From Runella sp. SP2 (GTDB lineage Bacteria > Bacteroidota > Bacteroidia > Cytophagales > Spirosomataceae), in contig NZ_CP031030.1 in the NCBI RefSeq assembly GCF_003711225.1, positions 992,001 to 1,056,000 of the forward strand: a stretch of 64,000 bases of DNA, in the 5' to 3' direction. Of the stretch, positions 32,642 to 41,241 are shown in pieces. Position numbers and translations under genes: made by a program. Within the stretch, counting starts at the first letter, position 1. Every line of letters starts with the position of its first letter. A model generated the notes under the pieces. The model saw only the letters and a list, made by a program, of their open reading frames with translations, was not told where the DNA came from and ran no database searches.

Positions 32642-33672
32642 TGCCAACCACTGTAAAACCACCCTGCGGGCCTTGTGGTCCGCAGTGGTACATTCACAAA
32701 ATTGAGCACCAAACGGGTAGTACTTATACTGTTACGTTTGACGCGCTTAATGTTACGCGAATAGTCTATGACGTTGTTCGAGATTGTGACACGCTATCTA
32801 GCGGGCAACATGACCCTTCAAGCTCAACTTTTGATATTGATTTAATCGGAGTTTCTGACGGGAAAGCCTTCTTTATCGCCAGTTGCCCAAATTGCACAGG
32901 CTTCTGTCAGCCTTTTGAGTTTGAGATTAGTCATAACGGCACACTTACACCCGCCGTTCCAGTTTTACGCGCTGTGATTTCGGGCAACAACGTGCTAGTA
33001 TTTTGGGATTTTGAGGGCGGCGTGGACGCGTTTGAGTTACAGACAAGCCGAGACGGGGAAACTTGGACGGACGTAACAGTAGGCATGTCGGCGAATATTC
33101 GACAGCTTAAAACAGGCCCGTGGCTAGACGTAGGAGAACTAACGTTTCGTATGCGAGCACGCAAAGGTGCTACGTATTCTGAATGGAGCGAGATTATTAC
33201 GCCTTTCGTGGGTGCTACCCAGCCCGATGTTGTTACGCCAAGCCCTGGTAATGTGCCGTTCAGTACAGTGCGAACCGACATGATTAATATCGTGCAAGAC
33301 TCTGGTACAGGGTTGTGGTATGATACTGTATCGCCCACCAGCGGCGACTATAATGCTTTCTACTACATCAATGGGCGCCCGCTCAAGTCGCCCACTGGTG
33401 ACAGACTGCCGTTTCAGGGAATGGCCTTTGAAAGTGGATTTGTTTCGGTGGAAAAAATCTACTTGCATAAAGACCACTATTCAAACTGGCAACAGTGGGA
33501 AAATTATTTTTGGAGGACAAAAGAAGCTAAGGAGCAAATCTTAATAAACGGAAATTGGGTAGATAGTACTCCGCAGCTAAAAGAACAGAACCCACAAAAT
33601 AATACTAGAATAATATACCCAAACGATTGGTGGGTATTGGCTTCTAGCCAACAGCGTCTTGTAATTCCTTAA
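32641..33672 (+). CDS. Tail protein with fibronectin type III-like domain
   Basis: 343 aa. The N-terminus has a Cys-rich loop (PPCGPCGPQW). Residues about 100-190 form a fibronectin-III/Ig-like domain (NNVLVFWDFEGGVDAFELQT, TFRMRARKGATYSEWSE). The C-terminal part is aromatic and polar, as in receptor-binding tips. It is probably part of the tail tip or fibre. Confidence 0.6.
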   Translation: MPTTVKPPCGPCGPQWYIHKIEHQTGSTYTVTFDALNVTRIVYDVVRDCDTLSSGQHDPSSSTFDIDLIGVSDGKAFFIASCPNCTGFCQPFEFEISHNGTLTPAVPVLRAVISGNNVLVFWDFEGGVDAFELQTSRDGETWTDVTVGMSANIRQLKTGPWLDVGELTFRMRARKGATYSEWSEIITPFVGATQPDVVTPSPGNVPFSTVRTDMINIVQDSGTGLWYDTVSPTSGDYNAFYYINGRPLKSPTGDRLPFQGMAFESGFVSVEKIYLHKDHYSNWQQWENYFWRTKEAKEQILINGNWVDSTPQLKEQNPQNNTRIIYPNDWWVLASSQQRLVIP

Positions 33673-33683
33673 CTATTAGAAAG

Positions 33684-35132
33684 ATGATTGTAGAAAAATT
33701 AAACCTACCGAGCTGGTTTCGTGCAGATTACATCTCGCACATAGACGAAGCTCCGATCGTGGGAAATGTGGGGAAAATTGCCGCCCTTCATTCGGTTGAT
33801 GCCGATATTTTGGATGCGCAAAAATTTGAGCGCGGTTTCTCCCATGTGCCCAAAATATGGGATAGTGGGACAAACGATGATAAAAAGTGCTTTGTATTAT
33901 TATCTGACGTTTTCCCTGGAACTGGACACAGCGACGCACAGATTAATGCCGCCGCCGCAAACGTGGCCGCGAACATTTCCAAATACGCCTGTATTGGTGA
34001 TCAATTCACCGAGGCGGGTTCAAATCCAGTACCTTGGTACGATGGAAGTTACTGGACGGTAGGAAAAAAATTCTACCAAAAATTGTGCGAAGAAGTGGGC
34101 GCTAGTGGGGCTGCCGACACAAATTTCTTTTGCAATTACGACACCAAGCTGGCCAATTTTTGTGAGTTTTTTCGCATAAATGGTGCGCGTAACCCCTTGC
34201 ACCCCTACATAGTTAATGCACTCGCAAGCGAAGCGGGCGCACGCAAAAAAGGGGATAACGATAACTCAAACGACCCTTATTACACCTCTGGAATGTCGGA
34301 CTGGACGAACATGTTCACCATGATGTTGTGGGCGAATGATGGTGAAACAAAAGACTGGCTATTCAACGCCATCTTTGAGACTCAGCGGAAATATGCCGCA
34401 AAGGCTGACGCAAAAACGGTAATGTACACGTCGCCGTGGGCGCAAAGCCTAAGCAACCCCGTAAACGAGCATCATAAAAATCCTGGGCACATTCACCCCC
34501 GCGAAGGCGGATATTGGAAAGTGCCAGACTGGCATACTCCTCCCTTTGAATTTCAGCTTTGGGTGGGATTTTTTGGTTGCCTTCTGACAGAAGGATGCTA
34601 CAACTGGGACTCTACCGTAAACTTCTCGAAATCGGTAGCAAACGACCGAGAAAACGAATGGACGCCCCCGCGCACGTGGGTAAGCGAAGGAGGTGCGGCG
34701 CCGACGCTGCTTCCAGATGGCGAGCCGCGCTACCCACAATTTCCGCGCGCAGGTATGGACGCCATGATGGTGGGGGTACATTGGTACAACAGCATTAAGC
34801 ACATCGTTAATGCCAGTACTGGCGTAGCGTATGCTACCTACATCGCAGATGGGCAAACGATAGCGCCGCAGGCTGGCGACCCCCGACTTTTTCGGCGTGG
34901 CTTTCGGAATTATGGACAAGACACTATCCTGCACCTAGCAGCTGCATCGCAAGGGGTAGCGCTAGAGGCCATCGGCGCAGGTGAAACATTACTGGTCTAT
35001 GTGAACCCTTACCGGTTGTTGACAGAAAAGGAGAATGTGTCGATAGTAACTAATGGAAAGACTATCGACCTTGGTCAACTAGCAGGATCAAAGCTTTATG
35101 TTTTTAGAGTTAAAAACGGAATCATACAATAA
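33684..35132 (+). CDS. Virion-associated protein, glycosidase-like in appearance
   Basis: 482 aa, rich in Trp, Asn, Asp and His. Segments such as SKYACIGDQFTEAG, CEFFRINGARNPLHPYIVNA, WTNMFTMMLWANDGETKDWL, and PHIHP-like HIHPREGGYW recall TIM-barrel glycoside hydrolases or esterase-like host-surface enzymes. The C-terminal 80 residues look like a beta-sandwich (GETLLVYVNPYRLL). No catalytic pair can be named with confidence. Placed among fibre genes, it may act as a depolymerase, which is an inference. Confidence 0.45.
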   Translation: MIVEKLNLPSWFRADYISHIDEAPIVGNVGKIAALHSVDADILDAQKFERGFSHVPKIWDSGTNDDKKCFVLLSDVFPGTGHSDAQINAAAANVAANISKYACIGDQFTEAGSNPVPWYDGSYWTVGKKFYQKLCEEVGASGAADTNFFCNYDTKLANFCEFFRINGARNPLHPYIVNALASEAGARKKGDNDNSNDPYYTSGMSDWTNMFTMMLWANDGETKDWLFNAIFETQRKYAAKADAKTVMYTSPWAQSLSNPVNEHHKNPGHIHPREGGYWKVPDWHTPPFEFQLWVGFFGCLLTEGCYNWDSTVNFSKSVANDRENEWTPPRTWVSEGGAAPTLLPDGEPRYPQFPRAGMDAMMVGVHWYNSIKHIVNASTGVAYATYIADGQTIAPQAGDPRLFRRGFRNYGQDTILHLAAASQGVALEAIGAGETLLVYVNPYRLLTEKENVSIVTNGKTIDLGQLAGSKLYVFRVKNGIIQ

Positions 35133-35134
35133 CC

Positions 35135-35413
35135 ATGGAAGCACTGGAAACATTTGTCGAAGGTGCATACGTGCGGCTATCATTTGATGTTGCGGGGCTT
35201 ACGGTAGGTACATCTTTGCAAGGGAAATTGCTCTTTAAAGGGCAAACTTATCAGCTTTTTAACGAGCTCAATGGCACTATTCTAAGCATGAGTAGTGCCA
35301 CCAATACCCTAGTATCAGGTACGTATAAGTTTGTGCTACTTTGGTACAACCAAGATACGAATGAACCCTTTGAAGAAGAAGAGTACGAGATCATTATAAA
35401 GCCTCGAAAATGA
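35135..35413 (+). CDS. Small beta-sandwich tail protein
   Basis: 92 aa, beta-rich (YVRLSFDVAGLTVGTSLQGK, YKFVLLWYNQDTNEPFEEEE), consistent with an Ig-like accessory domain of the fibre complex. It starts 2 bp after the previous gene and overlaps the next by 4 bp. Confidence 0.55.
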   Translation: MEALETFVEGAYVRLSFDVAGLTVGTSLQGKLLFKGQTYQLFNELNGTILSMSSATNTLVSGTYKFVLLWYNQDTNEPFEEEEYEIIIKPRK

Positions 35414-35619
35414 TTCCAGCAACGTATTTGCCTAGACCAAAATTTAAGCTCAAACGCTCGACCGGTAACCTAATTTCCTGCGAGCTGGAGCAAAGGCCCT
35501 CAATCCATTTGAGCGCCTCGAAAACTATTGTAGTTATCAATAATAACGGAGATACAAATGCCGATGATGACACTCTTAGTTTGAATTTGCTCCTCTTATA
35601 TGAGGTTTCAAAAATCTGA
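35410..35619 (+). CDS. Small tail-region protein, unknown
   Basis: 69 aa, coupled by ATGA. Strand-rich (KTIVVINNNGDTNADDDTLS). No family was recognised. Confidence 0.5.
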   Translation: MIPATYLPRPKFKLKRSTGNLISCELEQRPSIHLSASKTIVVINNNGDTNADDDTLSLNLLLLYEVSKI

Positions 35620-35644
35620 TTTTTCAATTCAATAACTTACAGAC

Positions 35645-36133
35645 ATGACATTACAAGAAAGATTATCGGCGCTAATCACTGCAATTGGAACAGACATAAA
35701 AGCTTTGTTTACTCGTGCACTGCCTACTGGTGGAACTACTGGGCAAGCACTACGAAAAAGCTCAAACAGTGATTTTGCGGTAGAATGGTACACCCCAAGT
35801 GTGGGAGTACAAATTGACGATGCTACTGCTAGTGGGACAAAAACGTATTCATCGACCAAAATTGAATCAGTCGCAACGGCTGCAGCTAATGCCGCAAAAA
35901 ATGAAATTCTAAACGGTGCGGGAGCAGCTTACGATACATTGTCAGAACTACAAGCATTACTTGAAGGCCAAGGTAGTTCGGTAACGGCATTGACAACAGC
36001 AATCAATAATCGTGTGCGATTTGATGCCGCACAAACTCTTACGACTCAACAAATTACTCAGGCTTGTTCCAACTTGGGGCTTGGGGAGCCCGATACAAAC
36101 TTAGTTTCATTATATACAACTGCTAAGGCATAA
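35645..36133 (+). CDS. Fibre-attachment protein with conserved N-terminal anchor, long form
   Basis: 162 aa. Residues 1-50 (MTLQERLSALITAIGTDIKA, GGTTGQALRKSSNSDF) are closely similar to the start of the next gene, so this is a shared virion-attachment module. The rest is helical/coiled (IESVATAAANAAKNEILNG, ATNLVS-like end), as in phage neck or fibre connectors. It ends at a TAATG overlap with its paralogue. Confidence 0.65.
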   Translation: MTLQERLSALITAIGTDIKALFTRALPTGGTTGQALRKSSNSDFAVEWYTPSVGVQIDDATASGTKTYSSTKIESVATAAANAAKNEILNGAGAAYDTLSELQALLEGQGSSVTALTTAINNRVRFDAAQTLTTQQITQACSNLGLGEPDTNLVSLYTTAKA

Positions 36134-36342
36134 TGACACTTCAAGAACGTATATCTGCCCTTATAACTGCCATCGGCACGGACGTGAAAGCACTTTTTAT
36201 GCGCTCAATGCCTGCGGGTGGAAGTACAGGGCAGGTACTTACAAAAACATCGAATAGCGATTATTCAACCAGTTGGCAAACACCAACTGGAGCAAGTCAA
36301 TCAGATATACAGCGTATCGAAGCACAAAACTGGTTCCTATAA
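36133..36342 (+). CDS. Fibre-attachment protein, short paralogue
   Basis: 69 aa consisting almost only of the anchor module (MTLQERISALITAIGTDVKA, GGSTGQVLTKTSNSDYSTSW), followed by a short tail. It overlaps the next gene by TAATG. It may be a truncated copy of the upstream gene or the adaptor for the lectin-like protein that follows. Confidence 0.6.
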   Translation: MTLQERISALITAIGTDVKALFMRSMPAGGSTGQVLTKTSNSDYSTSWQTPTGASQSDIQRIEAQNWFL

Positions 36343-37304
36343 TGAAACGTGGTAGTAATTATAATAATGGGTTTTTGGGCGGAAAGGGAAGCAATTACCT
36401 TACAGTAGATAGCCCTGGTATTCTTTCTGTAGAGAAGCATTATTACGCAGGCGCAAAATACCTGCTTGATAATATCTCTAATACAAGCCTTGTTAATGCT
36501 GCGTCTTATCGTCGATTACGCGGTGCTTACACGGGAAATATCGCACAAATGAGAAGGAGTACCGACAGTTCGGTACTCGACATTGGAAGCAATGGCGAAC
36601 ACTTCGATGTGTCAACCATGAACACTTTCATCGGTTCGGTAACAGGATATACGCGTATTCTATACTCTCAAGCGGGATTAGGATCTTCGTACGATTTTGT
36701 GCAAGGCACCAACACAAAGCAGCCTATTGTGAGGCTCTCTGGTACTAATTATACGATGGGGGGGCGAGTCTGCATGATGGGTGTTCCTGGTAACGACACT
36801 GGACTAGCAACAAGCAATATAGCCAACCTAATAACTGGTACTGATTTCACTTGCATTATGGTCGCGAGTGTTGGAGCGCATAATAATTATGCCCGTTTTT
36901 TTTCTAGTCAAAGCGCAGGGGGAAGTAACGACTACGGTACTGGCGGGTGCTCTATTACGCAGGCAGCAACTAACAATACTATTGCATTTACGGGAGGGAC
37001 AAACAACTATTGTTATCCGAATGGAGTAAGTGGTGGAGTGTCTGGAAATGTGGTATTTACCGTTTTTACTGACTCTGCGGGTGCTACTGTACGCGTTAAC
37101 GGGGCAATGCAACGAACGGATGCCTTCGTCACCAATCATAACTCGTATGCGCTCGGAATTATGAATCAAGTCGCGTCGGGTGGGGGTGCAGCGCTCAACC
37201 AGCTTGTAGCGGAAGTGATTGTTTATAAGCGAAAATTAACACTCGCAGAAGTGCAATATGTAGAGAGAAATATGGGTGCGTATTGGGGAATCGCAGTCGC
37301 CTAA
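36342..37304 (+). CDS. Lectin-like (LamG/concanavalin-fold) receptor-binding protein
   Basis: 320 aa from the ATG at 36342, which overlaps the previous stop. A long Gly/Asn/Ser-rich beta domain ends in AEVIVYKRKLTLAEVQYVER followed by AYWG, a common C-terminal signature of LamG/concanavalin-type jelly rolls in Bacteroidota. Such domains bind surface glycans. With the anchor gene just upstream it is a good candidate for the phage receptor-binding protein. Confidence 0.6.
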   Translation: MKRGSNYNNGFLGGKGSNYLTVDSPGILSVEKHYYAGAKYLLDNISNTSLVNAASYRRLRGAYTGNIAQMRRSTDSSVLDIGSNGEHFDVSTMNTFIGSVTGYTRILYSQAGLGSSYDFVQGTNTKQPIVRLSGTNYTMGGRVCMMGVPGNDTGLATSNIANLITGTDFTCIMVASVGAHNNYARFFSSQSAGGSNDYGTGGCSITQAATNNTIAFTGGTNNYCYPNGVSGGVSGNVVFTVFTDSAGATVRVNGAMQRTDAFVTNHNSYALGIMNQVASGGGAALNQLVAEVIVYKRKLTLAEVQYVERNMGAYWGIAVA

Positions 37305-37317
37305 AACAAGAAAAAAA

Positions 37318-37644
37318 ATGCCAAATAGCTATAAATCTATTGCAAAAAAACTGGATGTTAATACAACAGTATCTGCCTATACGGTACCTAGTGCTACCAC
37401 GGCAATCCTTAATCTTGTGACGTTTGCCAACATAGACGCATCGAATAGCGATTCGATAGAACTATCTTATCGAAAGTCAGGCGACGCCAGCGATACCTTT
37501 TTAAACAAAGGTGCCACTGTTCCAAGCGCTACGACTTTTCGTTTCGACGGCCCAATAGTTTTAAACGTGGGGGATATTCTAAAAGTCAAAGCTGCTACTG
37601 CCAACAGAATAGATGTAACTATTCACCTAATGGAAATTACCTAA
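37318..37644 (+). CDS. Small beta-rich tail protein
   Basis: 108 aa from the ATG at 37318, after an A8 leader; an earlier in-frame start overlaps the previous gene. Strand-rich (STVSAYTVPS-like start, ILNLVTFANIDASNSDSIEL, GDILKVKAATANRIDVTIHL). It resembles small phage proteins that complete a fibre or virion surface. No named family. Confidence 0.55.
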   Translation: MPNSYKSIAKKLDVNTTVSAYTVPSATTAILNLVTFANIDASNSDSIELSYRKSGDASDTFLNKGATVPSATTFRFDGPIVLNVGDILKVKAATANRIDVTIHLMEIT

Positions 37645-37645
37645 C

Positions 37646-38104
37646 ATGAATACAGCCGTGAACAAACCCTTAGAACACACCTTTGAATTTGGCCTGGCAT
37701 TGACAGCCACGCTACTCCAAATTAACATGCAACAGTTGTTTGACTGGCATGCAGTTCCCCTTAAACTAGCCATTCTATCTGGCTCCATTACCTACGTTAT
37801 GAAAGCTAAGAAGGATGAAAAAATGTCCTTCAAAGAGGCGTGTTTTACAGCGCTAAGTGGGTTTACGTTCGGGATTTATATTGCGCCTTTTGTGGTTGAT
37901 TTATATGCAATTACCAAGCCCGCTTCGAGCATGGGAGTACACTACCTTACTGGAGCATTTGGCCAGTGGATCCTAAACGTAGGTTGGGCCATTCTGAAAG
38001 GGGCGCACAAAGAAGGATGGTCTGCCATTCGCGACCGATTCTTTCCATCGAGAAAAAAACGCAACAACAACAGCTACGACGAAAACGAATATCCTAACCA
38101 ATGA
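37646..38104 (+). CDS. Putative holin (multi-span membrane protein)
   Basis: 152 aa with several hydrophobic stretches: FGLALTATLLQINM, VPLKLAILSGSITYV, ALSGFTFGIYIAPFVVDLYA, GAFGQWILNVGWAIL. A highly charged, hydrophilic C-terminal tail follows (FFPSRKKRNNNSYDENEYPN). This topology and its position directly before the amidase (ATGA overlap) fit a holin that opens the inner membrane for the endolysin. Confidence 0.65.
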   Translation: MNTAVNKPLEHTFEFGLALTATLLQINMQQLFDWHAVPLKLAILSGSITYVMKAKKDEKMSFKEACFTALSGFTFGIYIAPFVVDLYAITKPASSMGVHYLTGAFGQWILNVGWAILKGAHKEGWSAIRDRFFPSRKKRNNNSYDENEYPNQ

Positions 38105-38649
38105 TTTATCTTTTAGCAGGCCATACCGTCATTGCGGGACGCGGGACGGGGGCATTTGGCATCGATGGCTTCGATGAAGCCGTGGAAGCTGTGCGTCTTA
38201 GAGACGACGTAACAGCAGCTTTGCGCGCACGTGGCGTGAAGGTCGTAAACGAGGTCAACACATCGCCACTGGCTCAGGTAGTGGCCTGGTTGAAATCGAT
38301 CGTGAAAAAGGAAGACAAGGTGATTGAAATCCACTTTAACATGGGGCCGCCGACCGCCACTGGTACTGAAGTGTATATCGACGATACGCCTACTCAGGAA
38401 GAACGCTTCTTTGCCCAGGCTGTGGCTCGAACCATCGCCAACACTTTGGGGATTCGGCTCAGAGGGGTCCAAGGCGTAAAACGTGAATCTGAAAGCCAGC
38501 ATAAAAGCCTGGCCATCATTTCGGTGCCATCGTCGGCCATCAACATCTTGATTGAAGTGATGTTTGGTAGCAATCAAAACGACGTGGAACTGTACCGACG
38601 CAATTATCCACGCCTTGTTCAAGCTTTAGCCGACACTATTGCGCCATGA
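38101..38649 (+). CDS. N-acetylmuramoyl-L-alanine amidase (Amidase_3), endolysin
   Basis: 182 aa. Zinc-amidase signatures in order: LLAGHTVIAGRGTGAFG (first His), DEAVEAVRLRDDV (Glu), KVIEIHFNMG (second His), TGTEVYIDD, then SQHKSLAIIS and INILIEVMFGSNQND with the catalytic Glu. It cleaves the bond between muramic acid and L-alanine in peptidoglycan. It has no signal peptide, so release through the holin is expected. It is coupled to both neighbours by 4-bp overlaps. Confidence 0.88.
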   Translation: MIYLLAGHTVIAGRGTGAFGIDGFDEAVEAVRLRDDVTAALRARGVKVVNEVNTSPLAQVVAWLKSIVKKEDKVIEIHFNMGPPTATGTEVYIDDTPTQEERFFAQAVARTIANTLGIRLRGVQGVKRESESQHKSLAIISVPSSAINILIEVMFGSNQNDVELYRRNYPRLVQALADTIAP

Positions 38650-38921
38650 GACCAATCCACAAAATCGTCCTTGGCGTGGCCTTGGTTGTGCTCTCCATCA
38701 GCATGGTTATGCTCGCCTATAATACCTACGAACCGAAACCCGAACCCGTAAACCTGCAGAAAATCAATGAAACGATTAAAAAACAAAGTGACAGTGTGGC
38801 TGTGGCTTCTCGTAGCTATAGCGATACTACAAAACTGCGTAAGCTTGAAGCCCTCAAACGCCGAATTGCAGAAGCGCAGTACAACGATAGCGTCGCGCGC
38901 GTCTCAGATCAGCGACGCTGA
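38646..38921 (+). CDS. Probable inner-membrane spanin (Rz-like)
   Basis: 91 aa. An N-terminal membrane helix (IVLGVALVVLSISMVMLAYN) is followed by a charged, coiled-coil periplasmic domain (LRKLEALKRRIAEAQYND). This topology, the position right after the endolysin, and a second membrane protein encoded out of frame inside its 3' end match the Rz/Rz1 layout. Spanins fuse the inner and outer membranes at the end of lysis. Confidence 0.65.
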   Translation: MRPIHKIVLGVALVVLSISMVMLAYNTYEPKPEPVNLQKINETIKKQSDSVAVASRSYSDTTKLRKLEALKRRIAEAQYNDSVARVSDQRR

Positions 38922-39108
38922 TGCTGCCGTAATCTGTTACGATATGCTCACCAACTGCGAGAAAAGCCTAGCCGATACCACCGCCAAGCTGCACCAAGTA
39001 CAGGCAGGAATACCCGACGTGAAAAAAAATGCCCGTAACAAGGGTATTTACCTGGGCGCTGGTGGCATGAGCCTACTAACGATGTTACTACTACTTTTTG
39101 CGAACTGA
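38767..39108 (+). CDS. Overlapping membrane/lipoprotein-like partner (Rz1-like candidate)
   Basis: 113 aa, overlapping the previous gene by 155 bp in another frame. The N-terminus (VWLWLLVAIAILQNC) resembles a lipoprotein signal, with Cys24 as the possible lipidation site, although LQNC is a poor lipobox. A helical middle (CEKSLADTTAKLHQVQAG) is followed by a C-terminal hydrophobic segment (GAGGMSLLTMLLLLFA). The second hydrophobic end is not typical of Rz1. It could also be a second holin or anti-holin. The gene ends at a terminator. Confidence 0.55.
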   Translation: MKRLKNKVTVWLWLLVAIAILQNCVSLKPSNAELQKRSTTIASRASQISDADAAVICYDMLTNCEKSLADTTAKLHQVQAGIPDVKKNARNKGIYLGAGGMSLLTMLLLLFAN

Positions 39109-39124
39109 GAGATAACAATGCAGC

Positions 39125-39153
39125 AAACCCACCTTTAGCTTAGAGGTGGGTTT
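39125..39153 (+). terminator. Terminator of the fibre/lysis operon
   Basis: AAACCCACCT and AGGTGGGTTT form a perfect 10-bp stem, 16 bp after the last lysis gene. The next recurrent motif begins directly after it. Confidence 0.85.
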
Positions 39154-39170
39154 CTTATTTTCATTGCAGG
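39154..39170 (+). promoter_or_regulatory. Recurrent phage motif, copy 5 (tape-measure operon)
   Basis: CTTATTTTCATTGCAGG ends 28 bp before the ATG at 39199 and directly follows a terminator. The T-tract is interrupted by GCA compared with the other copies. The leader shares TAAGCCT with copy 4. Confidence 0.5.
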
Positions 39171-39198
39171 CCCGAAAATAAGCCTGAAAATTGCGTAC

Positions 39199-41241
39199 AT
39201 GATACGCATAACCCGAAACGGCTCACAGCTAGAACTATACCCTGATACTCGTTTTGATTACGAAATGAACAGCTGGCTATTTAGCGATGACGATAGCCTG
39301 TTGGGGTCGTTTACGTACGATTTTCGCTTTCCACTTTCCCCCAAAAACATTGATTTCTTAGAATATCGCCACCTGCCTGAGCAGCCTTATCGTGAGATTG
39401 AGGTCTATGTGGAGCTGAGCAATGCCCTGGTAATGAAATGCAACTTGGCCTACGAGATTGAAGGCGAAAGCGGGATTGGTTTTATCAAGTTCGAGTCCGC
39501 CACTGTGAACTCCAAAATCAAGAACGTGAAACTCGCTGAAGTAATCAACGAGGTCGTTTACCTGGGCAAAACACCCGCGCAGGCTGCCGAAATTATGGAG
39601 GAAATAGCCAGGGCTGCCGTGGGGCATTATCCGATTGTTTTTGCACCGATCTATAACCCTGAGTTTGTAGAAACGGATTATACCCTAACCCATGAGGATA
39701 TAGAAGGCATCGCCCCCATGACGTTTATTAATTACGTTAGGAACGATACCATCAACCCTTGGGGTAAGCGTAAGGACGGTACTAGGGGATTTTTGTTTAA
39801 TACCTACGAACCACTTTTACGTAACCTTGGAAGTGTGTTTGTGAACGTAAGCGCAATTCATGCAGGCATACTTAATGTGCCCTATGTGTATATGTGCTAC
39901 GTAGTTGCCAAGGTCATGGATTACCTTGGGTTCGGGATAGAAAGTAGCTGGTTTTACGAGGCCGAAACGCAATGTCGGGTTATCTACAATACGCAAGCCC
40001 TCACGAGTTTTAGCGAGATTACCCAGTCACTGCCAGTCATTACAGTGAAAGTATCTGAGCACGTGCCTGATATGACGATTGCGGAGTTTTTGAAGGCAGT
40101 CCGAAAAAACTACTCGCTTTCGATTGATTTTGACGCGGTTCGGGGAGCGGTCAGTATTAAGACCTTCGCTGAAATAGAGCGCAGCCGCGACTACAACGAC
40201 TGGAGGACCTACCAAACCCAGGATCCTGTGAAGATTTCGAGGCCGAACGGAAAGGGCTGGAAAGTGAAATTCGAGGAAGATGGGGGAGACGTACTGTATA
40301 AGGAGCTTTCCATTACCACCGAGTTTCAGGTGGGAGACGGCGACCAGACTTACAGCATCGGAGTGGGTACCCTGCCCATGCTCCGACAAAAAAATGAAAT
40401 GACGGGAGCCATTTGGGTATTGCCACAAGCCAAACAGCCAGGGAATTTGCGCGGGAAGTTTTTTCAGAAAAGCGACCGATATTCTGACAGCAAACCCAAA
40501 AATGAATTCAAACTCCGAATCCTGGCATACCGTGGAATGCAGCCTGACCTTGAGGGAAACTTATACCCCATGCTCACTTCAGAGCTGTACAATGCGAAGG
40601 GTGAGAAAATAGGAACTGTAGGGGACAATCCGACGCTTACTAACAGCTGCTATGCCGTGTATGTGCGGCCGTATTTGTATTTCCGAGATCAGGCCCGCGA
40701 GGTAGAAACCAATCTGCTCCTTCCCATTACTGCGTTGCAGGAACAGAAAATGTATAAAAAAGTCGGCTTCGCGGGGGATAACCGCGTAATGATGCGCCAC
40801 ATCCTGAAAAAACTCGTGGTGGAGCTGCCGAGCGACGGCGGGTTTGTAAAGGCCAAAGCCTACAGCTACGGTATTCTTCCAATAGAAATTGGGGTGGTGA
40901 GCAACGGGGCGGTTTGGCTGTCGATCGAGTTTGTGAATCATCGTGACCTAAGCGAGAATGCCGTGTATCAGGCCATCGCCGACGTGGTGGTGAAAGCTTG
41001 GTCGGATGAGACCAAACAAAGAGCCATAACGGTAGCAAACTTAATGGTTTTGTTTGCATTGCAAAATGTGCTTACGAAAGAACAAATCCCGTATTCGGCA
41101 AGCATAACTGGAAGTGAGCAAATCGTAATGACTGACGCAATCGTCATTTTAACACCTCTCTACGCCTACCAGCAAAATGTAACAATAGCTTACACTCCAG
41201 TACTGATTCCAAGTTCCACCTATTCAATCGTACCATCCTAA
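39199..41241 (+). CDS. Large tail protein, probable distal-tail/baseplate hub
   Basis: 680 aa. The N-terminus (YEMNSWLFSDDDSLLGSFTY, then DFRFPLSPKNIDFL) resembles distal-tail/hub proteins of Bacteroidota siphoviruses. A long mixed beta region follows. No peptidase or lysozyme motif is seen. It is the first gene of the last rightward operon and is coupled by TAATG to the tail-completion gene. Function is inferred from size and position. Confidence 0.55.
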   Translation: MIRITRNGSQLELYPDTRFDYEMNSWLFSDDDSLLGSFTYDFRFPLSPKNIDFLEYRHLPEQPYREIEVYVELSNALVMKCNLAYEIEGESGIGFIKFESATVNSKIKNVKLAEVINEVVYLGKTPAQAAEIMEEIARAAVGHYPIVFAPIYNPEFVETDYTLTHEDIEGIAPMTFINYVRNDTINPWGKRKDGTRGFLFNTYEPLLRNLGSVFVNVSAIHAGILNVPYVYMCYVVAKVMDYLGFGIESSWFYEAETQCRVIYNTQALTSFSEITQSLPVITVKVSEHVPDMTIAEFLKAVRKNYSLSIDFDAVRGAVSIKTFAEIERSRDYNDWRTYQTQDPVKISRPNGKGWKVKFEEDGGDVLYKELSITTEFQVGDGDQTYSIGVGTLPMLRQKNEMTGAIWVLPQAKQPGNLRGKFFQKSDRYSDSKPKNEFKLRILAYRGMQPDLEGNLYPMLTSELYNAKGEKIGTVGDNPTLTNSCYAVYVRPYLYFRDQAREVETNLLLPITALQEQKMYKKVGFAGDNRVMMRHILKKLVVELPSDGGFVKAKAYSYGILPIEIGVVSNGAVWLSIEFVNHRDLSENAVYQAIADVVVKAWSDETKQRAITVANLMVLFALQNVLTKEQIPYSASITGSEQIVMTDAIVILTPLYAYQQNVTIAYTPVLIPSSTYSIVPS

